From: Clavulina sp. PMI_390
Taxonomy: Eukaryota > Basidiomycota > Agaricomycetes > Cantharellales > Hydnaceae
Length of the DNA: 64,000 nt
NCBI GenBank assembly: GCA_015039315.1
Contig: WIDE01000107.1
Coordinates: forward strand, 1 to 64,000
Direction: 5' to 3'
The notes beneath the pieces were generated by a model. It was not told the DNA's origin and made no database searches. It was given only the letters and a program-made list of their open reading frames with translations. This document shows positions 46,979-59,731 of the stretch, one piece after another. A program made the position numbers and the translations under genes. The number at the start of each line of letters is the position of its first letter. Positions within the stretch are counted from its first letter, which is position 1.

Positions 46979-49182
46979 GAGGCACAGGTCTAATAATTCG
47001 ATAGTAAACACTGCTCTGAGGGAAGGTAGGGCGCGGCGCTCTTGGCGAGCGAAGCAGAAACTCACACTTATAGCCCAGCTAGGGGAATTCACAGGAGTCT
47101 AGAATAGGCTTCTCTAGGTTGAATGACCGATCATGCGCGGACGTTGCGAAGTTTAGTTGAGAAGGGGAAGAGCCAAGTTGTGGGAAGCCGCAGTGGGGCC
47201 GCTGGAACATTGCCTCGACCTCATAGATCGCTATCTGAATGGGTGTCAAGAAGTGAGCCAACTTGTATCAAAAGGATTTTCGATATCAGCTACCGTTGTC
47301 GCAGGAGGGCAGGGTCATCGATATTTCTCGCTGACCGCGGTAGTGACTTGATTTGCCGGCGTGATTGATCCCGTGCGGACGGCACCCTCCACTCCTCTCC
47401 GGATACCAAATGCTCCAGAATTCACCTAGAGAATAAGCTTGTTTCTGCCATAAGACTCTTGGTCCATTGCGGCATGTCCCCTTGTTTGACTTCTTCTGGG
47501 TAGTTAGTCATCTTGGGATAGTCAAATCTACTCTGCATGGCGTTTGAGTCGAGCCGTCATAAAGGTAGTGGCTTCTCGGCACTGCCGCTTCTTGCGCCAT
47601 TGACAATTCTTCGGCTTCGCTTCTGACGGTAACTCCGAGAATCCTGTTCTAGCCTCTAGTTTTGACACCCTCATCATTCATGTAAGCTGAAAATGGATCC
47701 ACACAAACGGAATATGTTGGAACGCAACGTGAGTGGTGATATAAGACCTTTCTTCATGAGGCGGGGGTATATTGCCATATGTCTCGTCCGATAACTCGTC
47801 AGGCACGCTTTGATTGCCCACATCGCTGTTGCCGCTGAATCTGGTCCAATCAGTGCCCTCATCGATCTGCTGGAAATATTCGCGGATTGTCACTATGTCT
47901 TCCCTTTCCGCCCTGCCCGCCACTTCGCGAACCGCAGTACTGGATCCATAAAGCCTCCAGCCTTCCAACTGAGATCTTGTTGATAATTATCGTGAAGATC
48001 CTATATCGTAGCACAATGTGTTACAAGGAACAAAATAGCTGTTTGAGAGCACTCTCTCAGCCTTGATAGGACATCTCCGCATTGCCGACGGCATGAGCAA
48101 AACGGCCCAGGCTCGCCGAGGGTGTGGATGTGAAGACCGAAACATGTCGGCCAAGACGCCGACTCGGGACCGAGTAAATCCAATCACCCGCGTCAAGTGA
48201 ATTACTTTGGGTAGATGTTGGTGCAAATCTGGAGGCCCAGAGGAGAGTTTACCGACGGCGGGCATGCTAGATGAACCGAATCGTCAATGAATAAGGATCT
48301 TGTTGCCGATGACGGGCAGCGCGGGATTCCTGAACAAGGAGAGCAGACACCCTTGTAACAACTTTCTAGGACAAGCATATCCAACGAGCCCGGAAGCACG
48401 ACACGGAGGGGTGTCGCTCAGATGAGGGGGCTCATGGATACGCAGAAAAGTGGAGAAGTGGATATGGCTCAACGCCAACGCTGTCAGGCATGCTCCCCGT
48501 CGTTGAGGCTTGATCACGGCTCTGGCCCAACCAACCCAGACAGGCGGCTAGGAACGAGCTCGTGAAGAGGATCTCATAGCACGGTGCCCAGTTCCTAGTC
48601 TGTTCGAATACATGAGCCCAGCTTAGCAGAAAGTTGCTGAGTGTGGATGTGTGAGAATCATTGTCGCCAGCCTACAGAACCAGATGCAGAGAGGAGCACG
48701 GCATCGCAATATGGTGGGGCTGGCCATAGAGTTGAACGGATGGATGGGTCGCCATGACAAAAATGGGGGCTGCCAGGACGTCACCTTAGGTTTCATGCCC
48801 GACAATGCAAGATCGGCAAGCATAAGTTCTCACTTCCCTGAAGTTGGTGCCGATGGATGAGTTCATGCGGGGAGTATGTGGTAGACGTCCCGAAGATACG
48901 AAAGCGACACCATCTTGGTGAAACCTATCTGTGAGTAATGGGCAAGTTCCTCGTTGAGTTTCGGGGGATCCATGAGGACAATCCTCACCAGCAGGAGAGA
49001 GGCGATACAGTGAGAGCCATGAGGCAAGAAGGAACATCAGACCTCGGGATGGCTTTCATGGTATTTCAACATTACTCGAAATGTTGTTTGGGGTGAGCAT
49101 GCAGGGCTGCTATTTGGGGACTGAACGGATTCAACGGAAGCGCCGCTGGAGTCACAACAGTGACAGCCCTTTCGTCGCAAGA
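46979..49182. other. spacer of duplicon C
   Basis: 2.2 kb between D3 and F3, with the shared spacer blocks near D3. No supported gene. Confidence 0.6.
47170..47315. repeat. conserved spacer block, copy C
   Basis: Carries CAAGTTGTGGGAAGCCGCAG, CCTCGACCTCATAGATCG and AGGAGGGCAGGGTC in the same order as copies A and B. Confidence 0.75.
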
Positions 49183-50871
49183 ATGGAGAAGGTGCAAAGC
49201 CTTCCTGCAGACTTGAGCTTCCTATTCGAATCAATGGTGGATTCTCTTCGCTCGCTCATCAGTATACCACCCCCGTCGTGCCATCTACTCCTACTCAAGC
49301 CTTCTGAGCGCCCTGCCGGACATGAATCCTTCACTCGGCATAGAGAGGCAGTTTCGGCGTGCCGCAACGGTCTGGAGAGTCTCTCCAGTAGACTTTTAGA
49401 CGTTTCATCCCTCTGTTCATCCCTAGATCACACTCTTAACGCCTGCTCCACCCCCGTCGATTCCCTTCCCCTCGAACTCCTTCAACATGTCATGAGATTG
49501 GTTATCGGCTCGCCGGCCCAAAACGCAAAAATCGTACATCTATCTCTTGTATGCAAAAGATGGAACTCAGCTATATTCTCGACGAGTGACCTCTTTGTTT
49601 CTCCCGACTGGAGGTTATGGCCACCATACTATGTCCGAAAGTGGCTTTCGCATTCTGGCTCCAGACTACTCGCGTGCAATATCACTCAACGTTCGACTAG
49701 CCACACAATCCAATCACTATCCCTTTTACAAAACCGATCCGTCTCCCTGGAAATTTATCTTACGCATTACGAATTGGAGGAGTTTGTATCCTTATTCACT
49801 GTGGATACCATGGCAAACCTGAAGCACCTTACCGTAGTAGGTTGTGCAAATGAGGAGCTCAATCTCAGCACTGCAGTGCTTCCCGCTCTAGAGACACTCT
49901 ATGCCCCCGAGATGCGCATCAAAGGTCCCCTTGCGTCTGCCCCAGCCCTTCGAAGCCTTGGTTGCATAATGCACTGTCCCTCAGATTTTACAGCCTTCGA
50001 GGCTATTCTTGATCATTCACCAATGGTTTCGCATGCTACCTGGTTTGCCTCTGTGTCACACGACATGATAGCCTTGTCTGAACAGACGACTAGATCGCCC
50101 CATCCATGGTGTCGGCTGAAATCCCTCCGCTTCCATGGTTATCATGGCATAGACTCAGATGCAGCATTATCATATCTACAGGCGATAGAAGATGGTAACC
50201 TCGCAACATTGGAGCTGGTTGACCTTGACAAACGAGTGTTGCAGAAGGTTCTCACAGAGCTCGTAGGTCGATTGAACGTTTCCCTTTGGTATACAAACTA
50301 ATGCCAATTGTCCTATTAGCCATCAAGCATTGCATTTCGTATAGAGACTTTGCTAATTGTTCGTGGCTGCCACTGGATCGACCTAACCGATAGTCTGGCC
50401 TTTCTGTCAACTGCGTGCTACCAGCAAACTGTTCTGGGGACAAGGAGAAACTCTTTTCCTGTCCCAGACGCAAGCTCCATCTTCATCTCCAGCGCTCAGC
50501 CCCCGGGGAATAAACCCAGCTGGCGCTGGACGCCATCGTTTGAGCTCATGAAAAAGGTGCTGGATGCTCGGCATGGTATCTTGAATCGTTTGATTCTACC
50601 TCCTCCCCTCAAGCCTTCGGACGACCACAACGAGTATTCAACAGGTAGAGAAGAAGAGCAAGAGGAGGATATCGACGCCAGGTGGAAAAAGACGATACCC
50701 CTAACTACTGATGAACTGAGTCAGCTTCAGCGACGGGGAAAGAATCTCAAGGTTTGCCAGTGTTTGAATATGACTTCGTCCCCCATCACAAAGTAACTCC
50801 TGTCTTAGATTGAATTTTCGTGGATCATGGACAACCATGGTTTTGACATAGAGCCTCCTGATTGGACGTAA
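49183..50871 (+). CDS. F3: F-box protein, 524 aa
   Basis: Paralog of F1/F2. Exons: 49183-50262, 50320-50751, 50809-50871 (TAA). The chosen ATG gives MEKVQSLPADLSFLFESMVD, matching F4. F-box about SLPLELLQHVMRLVIGSP to LVCKRWNSAIFSTSDLF. The LPALETLYAPEMRIKGPLAS segment is shared. Exon 2 begins PSSIAFRIETLLIVRGCH and has an acidic stretch (REEEQEEDIDARWKK) not seen in F1/F2. The last exon is IEFSWIMDNHGFDIEPPDWT. Head-to-head with D3, and followed 575 bp later by F4 in the same direction. Confidence 0.87.
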
Positions 50872-51446
50872 CCTGAAATACCCATGGTGGAGGAAAAGAA
50901 GAACTCCTGACACCCCAGAAGCATAGTTCGAGCGCGAACCTAAAAGCGACGCAAGTGGAGGGCGAAATAGGATCGGTTGTTGGGCTGCCAAGCTTGGCAC
51001 CGGGAGTAGGGACTATAGTTCATCAGCTCATTCCCGTGTCACAACCTTAGCGCTATCGGTTCAAGATAGAATGTGACTGAGCTGTTTGACTGTTGTTTTG
51101 TGTGGTGGTTAGGTTGAATCACCGCTCGGAGGAGGGACATGGACACGTGGGTTCAGGGTATAGCTGAAAATGATTTTATAGAACGGGTATATGCCACTTG
51201 GGCCCCCAATATGAGTTGATAACAGAGCATTCAAAAGCAGATGAATGACATTCGATTGTCAGAGTGAAGCACGCCCCTCATCCACGTTGCAATGTAGATC
51301 AGTGCTCCCTGCTACTCATTGGAATATGTGGCAATTGGTGAGTCGAAGGGCTTTTGAGAGAGAATTAGCCCCATGAGAATCTATGGCGAGGCTCAAGCGC
51401 CGCTGGAGTCACGGGATCGAAATCTGGTTTCTCATGAACCGCAACG
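50872..51446. other. intergenic between F3 and F4
   Basis: No gene seen. It presumably contains the F4 promoter. The duplicon's membrane-protein partner is missing here. Confidence 0.6.
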
Positions 51447-53100
51447 ATGGAGAAAGCGCAAGCTCTTCCAACAGACTTGAACCTGCTGTTTGGGTCATTC
51501 ATTGATTCGCTTCGGTCCATCATCCAGATATCGTCCCCATCCGGTCGCTCACTCTTCCTCAAGCCCTCTGAGCGTCATGCCTTGCATAAAACTTTCGATC
51601 AAAGCAGACAGATGGTTTCGGCGTGCCGAGCCCGCTTAGAGAGTCTATCAAACAAGTTGGCAGATGTCACTTCTCTCTGCTCATGGCTTGATCGCGCCCT
51701 CGACACTAGTTCCAATCCAATCCATGCCCTTCCTATGGAGTTGCTTCAATACGTGGTGGGATTCGCTATCGAATCGCCGGCGCAGACCAAAGAAATCTTG
51801 CAACTGTCCCTTGTGTGCAAAACGTGGAGTGTTTCTATCTTTGGAATGAGCGAACTGTTCGTTTCTCCGGACTGGACACACTGGTCACTGTCCGATACGC
51901 AGAAGTGGCTATCCTATTCCGCTTCGAGACCACTCCAGTGCGCCATCCCCGAATACCTAGAATCTGATACCATCAATGCCATATCACATTTTGAATCAAG
52001 GATCGTTACCCTGCAGGTTCGTCTCCATCGAGATTACTTGCCTCAGCTCGTGGCTCTATTCACTACCGATACAATGGCAAGCTTGAAACACTTGACAGTG
52101 ACTGGGGGTAGAAACCAGGAGCTCAACCTTAATTCTGCCGTGCTTCCATCTCTGGAGACCTTGTTTGCTCCAGAGATGCACATCGTTGGCCCACTCATCT
52201 GTGCACCAGTCCTTCAAGGTGTTGGTTGCCGGATGCAGAGCCCCCGAGACTTCAGTGGATTGGAAACCATCTTGGGTGGTTCACAGACACTCTCCCATAT
52301 GACATTCTTCGCATCTGTACCAGACGACCTTGACCCCATTCATGAAACCACAGCCAAACCAAGTCCGTGGTCGCAGCTGACATCGCTGCGCATCCAGGGT
52401 TATCACGACAACGACTCCCCAACGCTTGCACCCTATTTGGAATCGATGCATGGACTCGATATTCAGACATTAGAACTCGTCGATATTGACAATGGCGTGT
52501 TCCGGACAGTTCTAACCGAGATGGTAAATTCATCTATATTTCTGTTGAATATAGACCATACTGAGCTTTTCATGTAGCCCTCAAATATTAGACTGTGCGT
52601 GAAGGCTTTGCTAGTTATTCGTGGGGGGCACAAGATGGATCTTGCCGATTATTTGGAGCATCTGTTGGCCACACCCCCATCCCCGGCTGAGTCTGCGCCA
52701 ACGGAAGAACACCTACCTCTCCCGAATATGCAGTCTTTAGTTATATCTGGCTCCCGACAGACTGACAGCGACGTCACACACCAAGGCTGGACGGCGCCCG
52801 TTGAGCTATTGATGAAGGTGGTGGGCGGTCGGAGAGGAGTTTTAAAGCATTTGATTTTGCCGGCCGCCATCGAGCCCGCAAATACTGGTTCGGGTTCAGA
52901 GAATATCATTCCCCTTACCCAGGACCAGCTGCTTGGTCTTCAGGGGTCTGATCCAGAAAAGATTCTCGAGGTGTGCTCCATATGGTTCTATATTTCGCCT
53001 TCGTAGTTTACTAACGGTTGAATTATCTTGCCTCCAGACTGGTTTCTCATGGACCATTGACAACCACGGCTTCAATGCAGATCCTCCAGATTGGTCATAG
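51447..53100 (+). CDS. F4: F-box protein, 510 aa
   Basis: Paralog of F1-F3 but without a head-to-head D gene. Exons: 51447-52523, 52578-52970, 53038-53100 (TAG). N-terminus MEKAQALPTDLNLLFGSFID. F-box about ALPMELLQYVVGFAIESP to LVCKTWSVSIFGMSELF. The middle has LPSLETLFAPEMHIVGPLI. Exon 2 (PSNIRLCVKALLVIRGGHK) is 13 codons shorter than in F1/F3, losing most of the charged insert. The last exon is TGFSWTIDNHGFNADPPDWS. The close match of N-terminus and exon borders to F3 suggests it arose by tandem duplication of F3. Confidence 0.87.
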
Positions 53101-54351
53101 TCGCAATATCTCCACGTAAAAGCTTTAGCGAATTCTGAACAACCTAGATTGGTGTTGTAGCTTGCCACACGGCCAGTCCAGTCCGGCATGTAGCAATATA
53201 AGCATAGGGAGTTAGTAGTGTTTCTAGAAATCGGATTGTACTATTGCTAGGATGTCGATGTTGGGGAGAGTGGAGCATCAACCGCATATATATGGCGGTA
53301 GTTAATGTAGAAGGATTAATCCTTGAAACAGGCTCGAGGAACCCAGTGTGTACAGCCAACGACCATTGAGCCGGAACGGCATCCAGCACAGCAGAACAAT
53401 GACGTCAAGATCGAAGCTCTCCCAACACGGCACAACGAGAGCGGCGGCAGAACTTAATGTTGCTAGAAGCGACATGACTGCAAATATCAGGACATAGCAG
53501 GGACTGGGGGGTTGAGCCCTCTCACGGTCTGGCATCACATGCAAGCGAATAATGATAGATGCGTGTCGACATGATGGTAAACCAGGGATGTATGGTACAG
53601 CTGGTACTCGGCTAGAAAGTCATTTAGCATACTATCCAAGCCATATTGTACGACAAGAGTGATCCCATGGGGTTTACTCACACCCCTGAAGGGTCTTCGT
53701 GTCCACTAGTCAACATACAGCCTTTTGGGGGCGGCTCTGTGACCATGAGATGGCAGAAGCGGGCGGGCGTAGTACAATCTTGATTATGTACTGCTGATTT
53801 TATTAGCGTCTGAGCGTGGTGCTGAGCGCGACGGCTCGATAGATGAGTATTGGAGTGCCCAGAGGGGCTTTGGTGGAAGTTGTGAAAGACCCATAAGCAG
53901 AGAAATGGCTGGAAGGGCATCCAGAGACGAGGCAGGTGCCTCATTCGAAACTCGATGCTGGTCAGACTGCTCTAAGAGAATAACGATAACTTACCGAGTC
54001 ATTGGTCGACAGAACCTGGCAGCAGTGGCTTAGAAGGTGGCAAAGGGAGCCTTCTTGAAGAAAAGGTCCTCGATGGCCAAGAAGAGCAGTCGGTATTGGT
54101 AGAATTAGTGGAATCAGAAGCCAGGTCTAAAGGGCGTGCTAGTGGGAAGTGCTACTAGTACTATGTTGTGGTCTAGGGAAGCCTGAAAAAAGGACCTATC
54201 TGCAAAGGGAGGGGATGATAGCGAGGATCACACTAAAGTGAAGACAGCGACCCATTCATTCAGCAAGATTGACGCAAACGCAACGGCAGCCGCAGGTCGA
54301 CAGCTTGTTGATATTTGTGTGTGCACTAAGCGCCATCGCTCGTCAGTGGTC
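53101..54351. other. intergenic with a possible membrane-protein remnant
   Basis: Minus-strand frames at 53544-53302 include a hydrophobic stretch (YVLIFAVMSLLATLSSAAAL), and 53944-53678 is also open. I could not join them into a model with good splice sites, so this may be a decayed gene or chance. Confidence 0.35.
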
Positions 54352-55730
54352 ATGGAAGCGAAACTACCAAAGCCTACACTTAGCATTGAGTCGCTTCCCA
54401 TCGAGATTATCCAATGCATTGTTCAACTTATTGCTCCCTCTCCTCGCCATCATTCCGAGATCATTACTTTGTCGCGTGTCTGCTCAATGTGGCGTGCCGC
54501 CACGCTCTCCTTATCCCCTCTCTTCGTTTCCCCACAATGGGACAAGTGGTCCGATGATATGTGCTCGAGATGGGTCGCTCGAGCCGGTTTGCTTGGCCTA
54601 GAGGCCTGGGTCCGACTCCCCTATAATGTGGATGCCATTCCACCTTTAAGGTCGTCATGCCAGAAGCTGACCAGATATGCCGACCAACTCGCATGTTTGC
54701 ACTTGGTGATACATTATCGCCCACCAATAGCAGCTCCACAATCAATGAAAGCTCTGCTCACGAATACAGCCCTACCAAAGCTTGAAGAGCTTGTCGTGGT
54801 GGGAGATTTTGGATCATGGACCCTCTCAAGTTCCAATATGCCGGTCCTGCAGACCTGCCTTGTAAAATTCCAACACGAAAGAGTGATTCTAAATGGCTCA
54901 TTTCCTCGTCTGAAGCGGCTCGCGTGGACGTTCTTGTATCAGGAAGACATCGACCGGATCGCGAGCTTCCTTTGGGAAAGACCTTTTCCTTGCGAACTCT
55001 CGATATACTCTCCATCATACTACATGTTACCCTCTTGGCCTCAAATAACCACCTCAAGCAGACCCTTCGTGAACATTGATTCTCTCCGATTCTGTGGAAA
55101 CGGTGTCAACGCCGAGGTACAGATTTTCCTCAACAATTGCCTACATTCCCCGAATCTTCGTACCTTGACCTTGGAAGGTATGGGATGTAAACTGGGAGCA
55201 GCAATATTGAATAGTATGGTACGCTCTGCTTCCCTTCAGCCCTGCTCCGATTTATTTGCTTAACCTCATCCACACGTGGATCTGATCAGAGACCAAAGAC
55301 AGGATTATCCATTCGTGTGATCAGCATACGGCCTTCCGAACTCTATGGCCCATTAAGAAGTTGGATCAGTGTCTTGAAGGAACTATCTTCCTCGTCGTTG
55401 ACAAGTGTGCACACTCTTTCCCTGACCAGGCCACCTCAGGGCCGTGCCCGTAGAATAGATGGCGAGCCGTCAGTCCCAAGCCTTTGTGATATCCTCTCAG
55501 GAAGAAAGGGAGTATTGAAACGACTCATCACTCCCTTTATTTTTGAACCTGATGAAATCGCACTGCTTCAAGAATGTGGAGGCTCCGAGGTATGCCGTTT
55601 TGACTTTTTATCCTGAGTCGAATGCTCGGCATTGACATCAACCTACGCTTCGTTTCAAAATAAGCTCGAAATCTTCCACGAAGATGATGTTGACTCTCCG
55701 GAGTTTTCGTTGCACGTTTATCCTCCATGA
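54352..55730 (+). CDS. F5: short-type F-box protein, 410 aa
   Basis: Second subtype of the F-box cluster, lacking the N-terminal helical region. Exons: 54352-55218, 55290-55589, 55665-55730 (TGA). The ATG at 54352 (MEAKLPKPTLSIESLPIEII) is the first in a frame open from 54238. F-box about residues 14-62 (SLPIEIIQCIVQLIAPSP to RVCSMWRAATLSLSPLF). It shares DKWSxDxCSRWVARAGLLGLE with F6 and (V)VGDFGxWTxSSxNMP. Exon 2 contains GRKGVLKRLITPFIFEPDE. The last exon (LEIFHEDDVDSPEFSLHVYP) is acidic and differs from the F1-F4 tail. Probable SCF substrate receptor, target unknown. Confidence 0.83.
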
Positions 55731-56295
55731 GATATTAGAGGTGGTGCAGGAATCGGGCTACGGGTGCCACCATACCTATATGTAGGTTACACTTGCCCTA
55801 TGCTCTACAGGGATGCAAGACTGCGTTTGAACCCACCACCAAGGCGCTTCCGTTCGCAGCAACAACCCACATGATGCAAGGCTGAAAAGGTCCCCATTTA
55901 GCCTGAATATCACCCATTTACTTCTTTTACCGCTCACGCCAGTCAGTGGTGTGATACCAAATGAAGCCTGGCTATTCTGGGATAAGAGGACAGTGCTATA
56001 CTTGTCACGATCTTATTCACCCAAGACAAACCACTCCAAATCCAGATCAATTATCCTAAGTGGGCAACCATAGCACTGAGCGTGTCGGGATCCTTCGATA
56101 TACCTGTATAGAGTATTCGGAGTATATAATAGCAGGCAAGGCCACCCAAGACCCCAATTGATCTCAGTCAAGAGCATTGTCGCCAATGGATTGACATCTC
56201 CGACTCTTATATTGCCGCATCCTATTTAGTGGGTCATATCTCAATTGGAGGAGACTGCCTCGTGACCTGCGTGATCCCACTCCCTACCCTCCCCA
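55731..56295. other. intergenic between F5 and F6
   Basis: No gene seen; presumed F6 promoter. Confidence 0.6.
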
Positions 56296-57575
56296 ATGAT
56301 TCCTATCATAAAACATCCTCTCAACCTCGAGTCTCTACCCATCGAGGTCATACAAGACATCATCGTAGTTGCTTCCCCAAGCCCTAGACATTATCATGAG
56401 ATCGTGAAACTCTCGCACATCTCCTCGGCATGGCGATCTGCTACACTCTCACTCTCCCACCTCTCTGTTTCTCCACAATGGGATAAATGGTCCCGTGACC
56501 TGTGTTCTCGATGGGTCGCTCGAGCCGGCTTGCTTGGTCTAGAAGCTTCAGTTCAGGCATACTATCATTTAGACGCACTCGAACGTTTGGCATCTTCGTG
56601 CGAGAAACTCATCGGATATGCCGATTGGCTTGTGCGCCTGCATTTGACGGCAGAAAGCTATACACAAATGACAGCTCTACCTTCTATGATGTCACTGCTC
56701 ACGAATTCATCCTTTCCGCGGCTTGAAGCCCTTATTGTCGTAGGGGATTTTGGCCCATGGACCATCTCAAGTACCAACATGCCACACCTTAACACCTGCT
56801 TCGTGCGAACGTTTTACAGCAATGTGCTGCTAGTCGGTCCCTTCCTCTATCTAGAACAGCTCGCATGGACGCTATCAAATCAAGGTGATCTTGACCAAAT
56901 TACAACAGTTCTGGGGGCAACATCGCGTCCTCTTGAACTCTCATTTTATGGGCCATACCACTCAGAGTCATACTTCCGACCTAGTATCGCATATGATTCG
57001 TTCCGATTCCTCAAATTGCTCCGCCTCAGTGGTTTTCCATATTACAAGGCGAACGAGCCGTTTCTGCACAACTTGATCAACTGGTTTCGAGCACCAAATC
57101 TTCGCTTTCTGGCTCTCGAAAATCTCAAATCTGCGGCCACGACTATGGTGATAAAAGCTCTGGTACGTTGTCTCTCACATTTGTTTTCACTCAGATCTCT
57201 ACCGATGTATATTGGTATCCATATAATTTTGGTCAGACAAGCGAGACTGCGGCATTTCTTGAGGTACTCAGCATTCGCTCGACCCATTCTGGCGATCAGC
57301 TAGCTGGTTGGATAGGTGTTGTTGGGGGAATCTTATATTCCTCCTGCCTGTCTAGGGTGCATACCTTTGCCTTAACAAGGCCGCTTGGTGGCCGGTCGTT
57401 TAAGCCGAGAGGCGAAAAACATATGCAGAGCGTCCTTGCTTTGGTGACCTGGAGAAAAGGGACATTGAAACGACTCATTACGCCCTTTTATTTTCAGCCT
57501 GATGAAATTGTCGCACTTCAACAGTGCGGTGGCCCCGAGTTAAGGGTACCCAAACCGAGGTGCCGCTTACAATAA
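56296..57575 (+). CDS. F6: F-box protein with broken last intron
   Basis: Close paralog of F5. Exons 56296-57162 (867 nt, the same length as in F5) and 57237-57575. N-terminus MIPIIKHPLNLESLPIEVIQ. F-box to LSHISSAWRSATLSLSHLSV. Exon 2 includes WRKGTLKRLITPFYFQPDE. After CGGPE, where F5 has a donor (GAG then GTATGC), F6 reads GAGTTAAGG. At the acceptor position F5 has AATAAG and F6 has AAACGG. Neither splice signal remains, so translation runs on to TAA at 57573-57575 (RVPKPRCRLQ). The orphaned last exon is still visible at 57624-57683 (LNILNEDEVDSPESALQPYS). The protein is about 401 residues and probably lost its conserved tail. It may be functional or on the way to a pseudogene. Confidence 0.75.
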
Positions 57576-57862
57576 CCCGTTTCTTTGGCTGACGTGTCTT
57601 CCATTATGGGAAAACGGCTCAATATCCTCAATGAAGATGAAGTAGATAGTCCTGAGTCTGCACTTCAACCTTACTCTAGGTGATCTGGAGCTACAAAATT
57701 CTTACTGTATATTTTGGAATCTCTTATACGATAAAGAGTCATTCGCGGCAGCAGCTGCAACTAGATACATGTAATAGGCTTCCATAATCAGGCTAAGGGA
57801 CGAATGAATTTGAAGAAGACATCGATATCACCTCGACCTAATAAGGCGTGTTGAGCCAATAG

Positions 57863-59348
57863 TCAGAACTGTTGGAGCCCGTAATATTCAATTTTGTACG
57901 TGTAGTCCACCTGGGAGATAAAAGGTGATTGGGAAGAAAATCAGATTCAGTCGAATGTGAGAGCGGATTTGTCGCAAATAGACCTACGCTATCAAGCCTA
58001 CCATCATTTCGTATTTTGGACTCCTCGCTCGGTGTGAGAGGAGAGAAAAGGTCACGAGGGGACCCTGCTACTGCACCCTTGTGGTCGCTTAGAGAACCCT
58101 CCTTGCTCAGCGGCTTGAGGCTTGATGGTAGGAATAGTTGCTCAAGTATACCACGTCGACCAAGAACAAATGCCTCGATCGCAACGAGGTCGACTTCCCA
58201 ATAGCTCTGCGTGGGATACGGATCGCAAATAACAAACTCGCGAAGATTTGGGAACGATAAAAGCTCCTGGGATCCACTGCGACACGCAGTCAAGGGTGAG
58301 AGGTAACTATTAAGCTCTCTTCTGAGAAATTTTTTAGGAGCGATCAGTAAAAACTCTACTGAGCAAGACGAGCCCGAGGGCTGCATCGAACTGAATCAGC
58401 ACTGGTTAATCACGGAGCCATGGTTCAACATACCAGGTTGGTAATCAGACTGATCAATAATAGCTGGTCAATATCGACGAGTTCCAGACGCTGAAGTTTT
58501 GAAGCATGCAGCTGCGAGAGTAAAGACCCGAAGTTTTCACTATCTCGCCCGCTGAGACCATGTAACCGCAAGGAAGTTAAACGCAGCCAGCAGCCCCAGT
58601 ATTGCTCGAAGGAAGCGAAAGGACCCCTTATTTCCATGGTCTCGTGAGCAAAGATAGTGAGATGCAATGGCGACGTATGGGGGGTCAGGGCTTCAGCCAG
58701 TGCTCGCAGATTATTTGAGTCGAGCACACGCCACCCAAGTGTTTTGATGGTGGGGCTGATGGATCCGTTAATCTCCAGGGACAAATTGGGGATGTAAAGG
58801 ATGTTTAGAACGGGGAAAATGGTAAGGTTGATTTGCAGGGTTCGGGCTGCAGGATCATAGAGCTTGCTACGAACAATAAGTGTCTTAAGGGTAGGGAAGC
58901 TTGGAGTGTGGGATCCGGATAAGAGCTCTCGTGCTGCAACAAGATCTTTTGAGCGAATGATATCAATCCGTAATGAGCAAATCCGATGCATAAAAGGGGT
59001 CAACGTTGGGAGCCGCTTGATCAGAGCATCGTGTGCCCTCTTCGACTTCTTTCCATGAGGAGAAACGGATTGTGTCAAGTGAGCATGTAGGTACCTTGTA
59101 CCAGCTCTATTGGTCCAATCGGCGATAACTACTTCAGTCCAGTTGATCCAATCGGGAGATATAAAGAGCTTTGGCATCCCGAACATGACTGAACGCCATG
59201 ATACGGATACGTGAGACAGGATTATAATCTGGCGTGCATGTTCTGGCGAGGCTATGAAAAAGTTGAAGATGTGCTGGAGGAGCTCTAGTGGCAATATGTT
59301 AATCAGGGTAGTGGGATGCTTGGAGTCGCGAGCTGTCTCGGTTCCCAT
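57863..59348 (-). CDS. F7: F-box protein, 451 aa
   Basis: Third subtype, on the minus strand and convergent with F6. Exons (minus): 59348-58434, 58380-57988, 57910-57863 (TGA). ATG 59348 gives MGTETARDSKHPTTLINILP. F-box about residues 19-66 (ILPLELLQHIFNFFIASP to VSVSWRSVMFGMPKLFI). Leucine-rich-like middle with FPTLKTLIVRSKLYDP and SLRLHGLSGRDSENFGSLLS, both shared with F8. Exon 2 starts PSGSSCSVEFLLIAPKKFLR and holds GRRGILEQLFLPSSLKP. The last exon is VDYTYKIEYYGLQQF. Donor GTAGGT is used for intron 2. Probable SCF receptor; target unknown. Confidence 0.82.
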
Positions 59349-59731
59349 AGAGGTTGAGGACACTTTGCTTGGAATTATATCAGAAGACCTAAATTCTAAT
59401 CCATAGTAAGCTATATATGTGATTAATAGAGGCCATCGCTTTACTCATGCTTACACGAGCTGATCGGTTTGAGCTGCAGATTTGTACGATCAACATATGT
59501 ACACAGTGGTGATCGCCTCCAATTGAGACTCTCAAACTCCCCAGCTGGTCACTGCTGTCCGGGGGAGGAGACATTTTGATCCTTTATTCACATAAATTAG
59601 AGTGGGTGACCATATAATTCAATAGGAAGGAGCCAAGATGAGGGCGTAGGCTTATTATTGGTGCGATAAAATTCATAACCAGATGCTCTGGTAATCGGTT
59701 GACGATGTAGATGAAAGAAATGTCAGATCTA
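59349..59731. other. intergenic between F7 and F8
   Basis: No gene seen; promoter of F7 on the minus strand. Confidence 0.6.
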
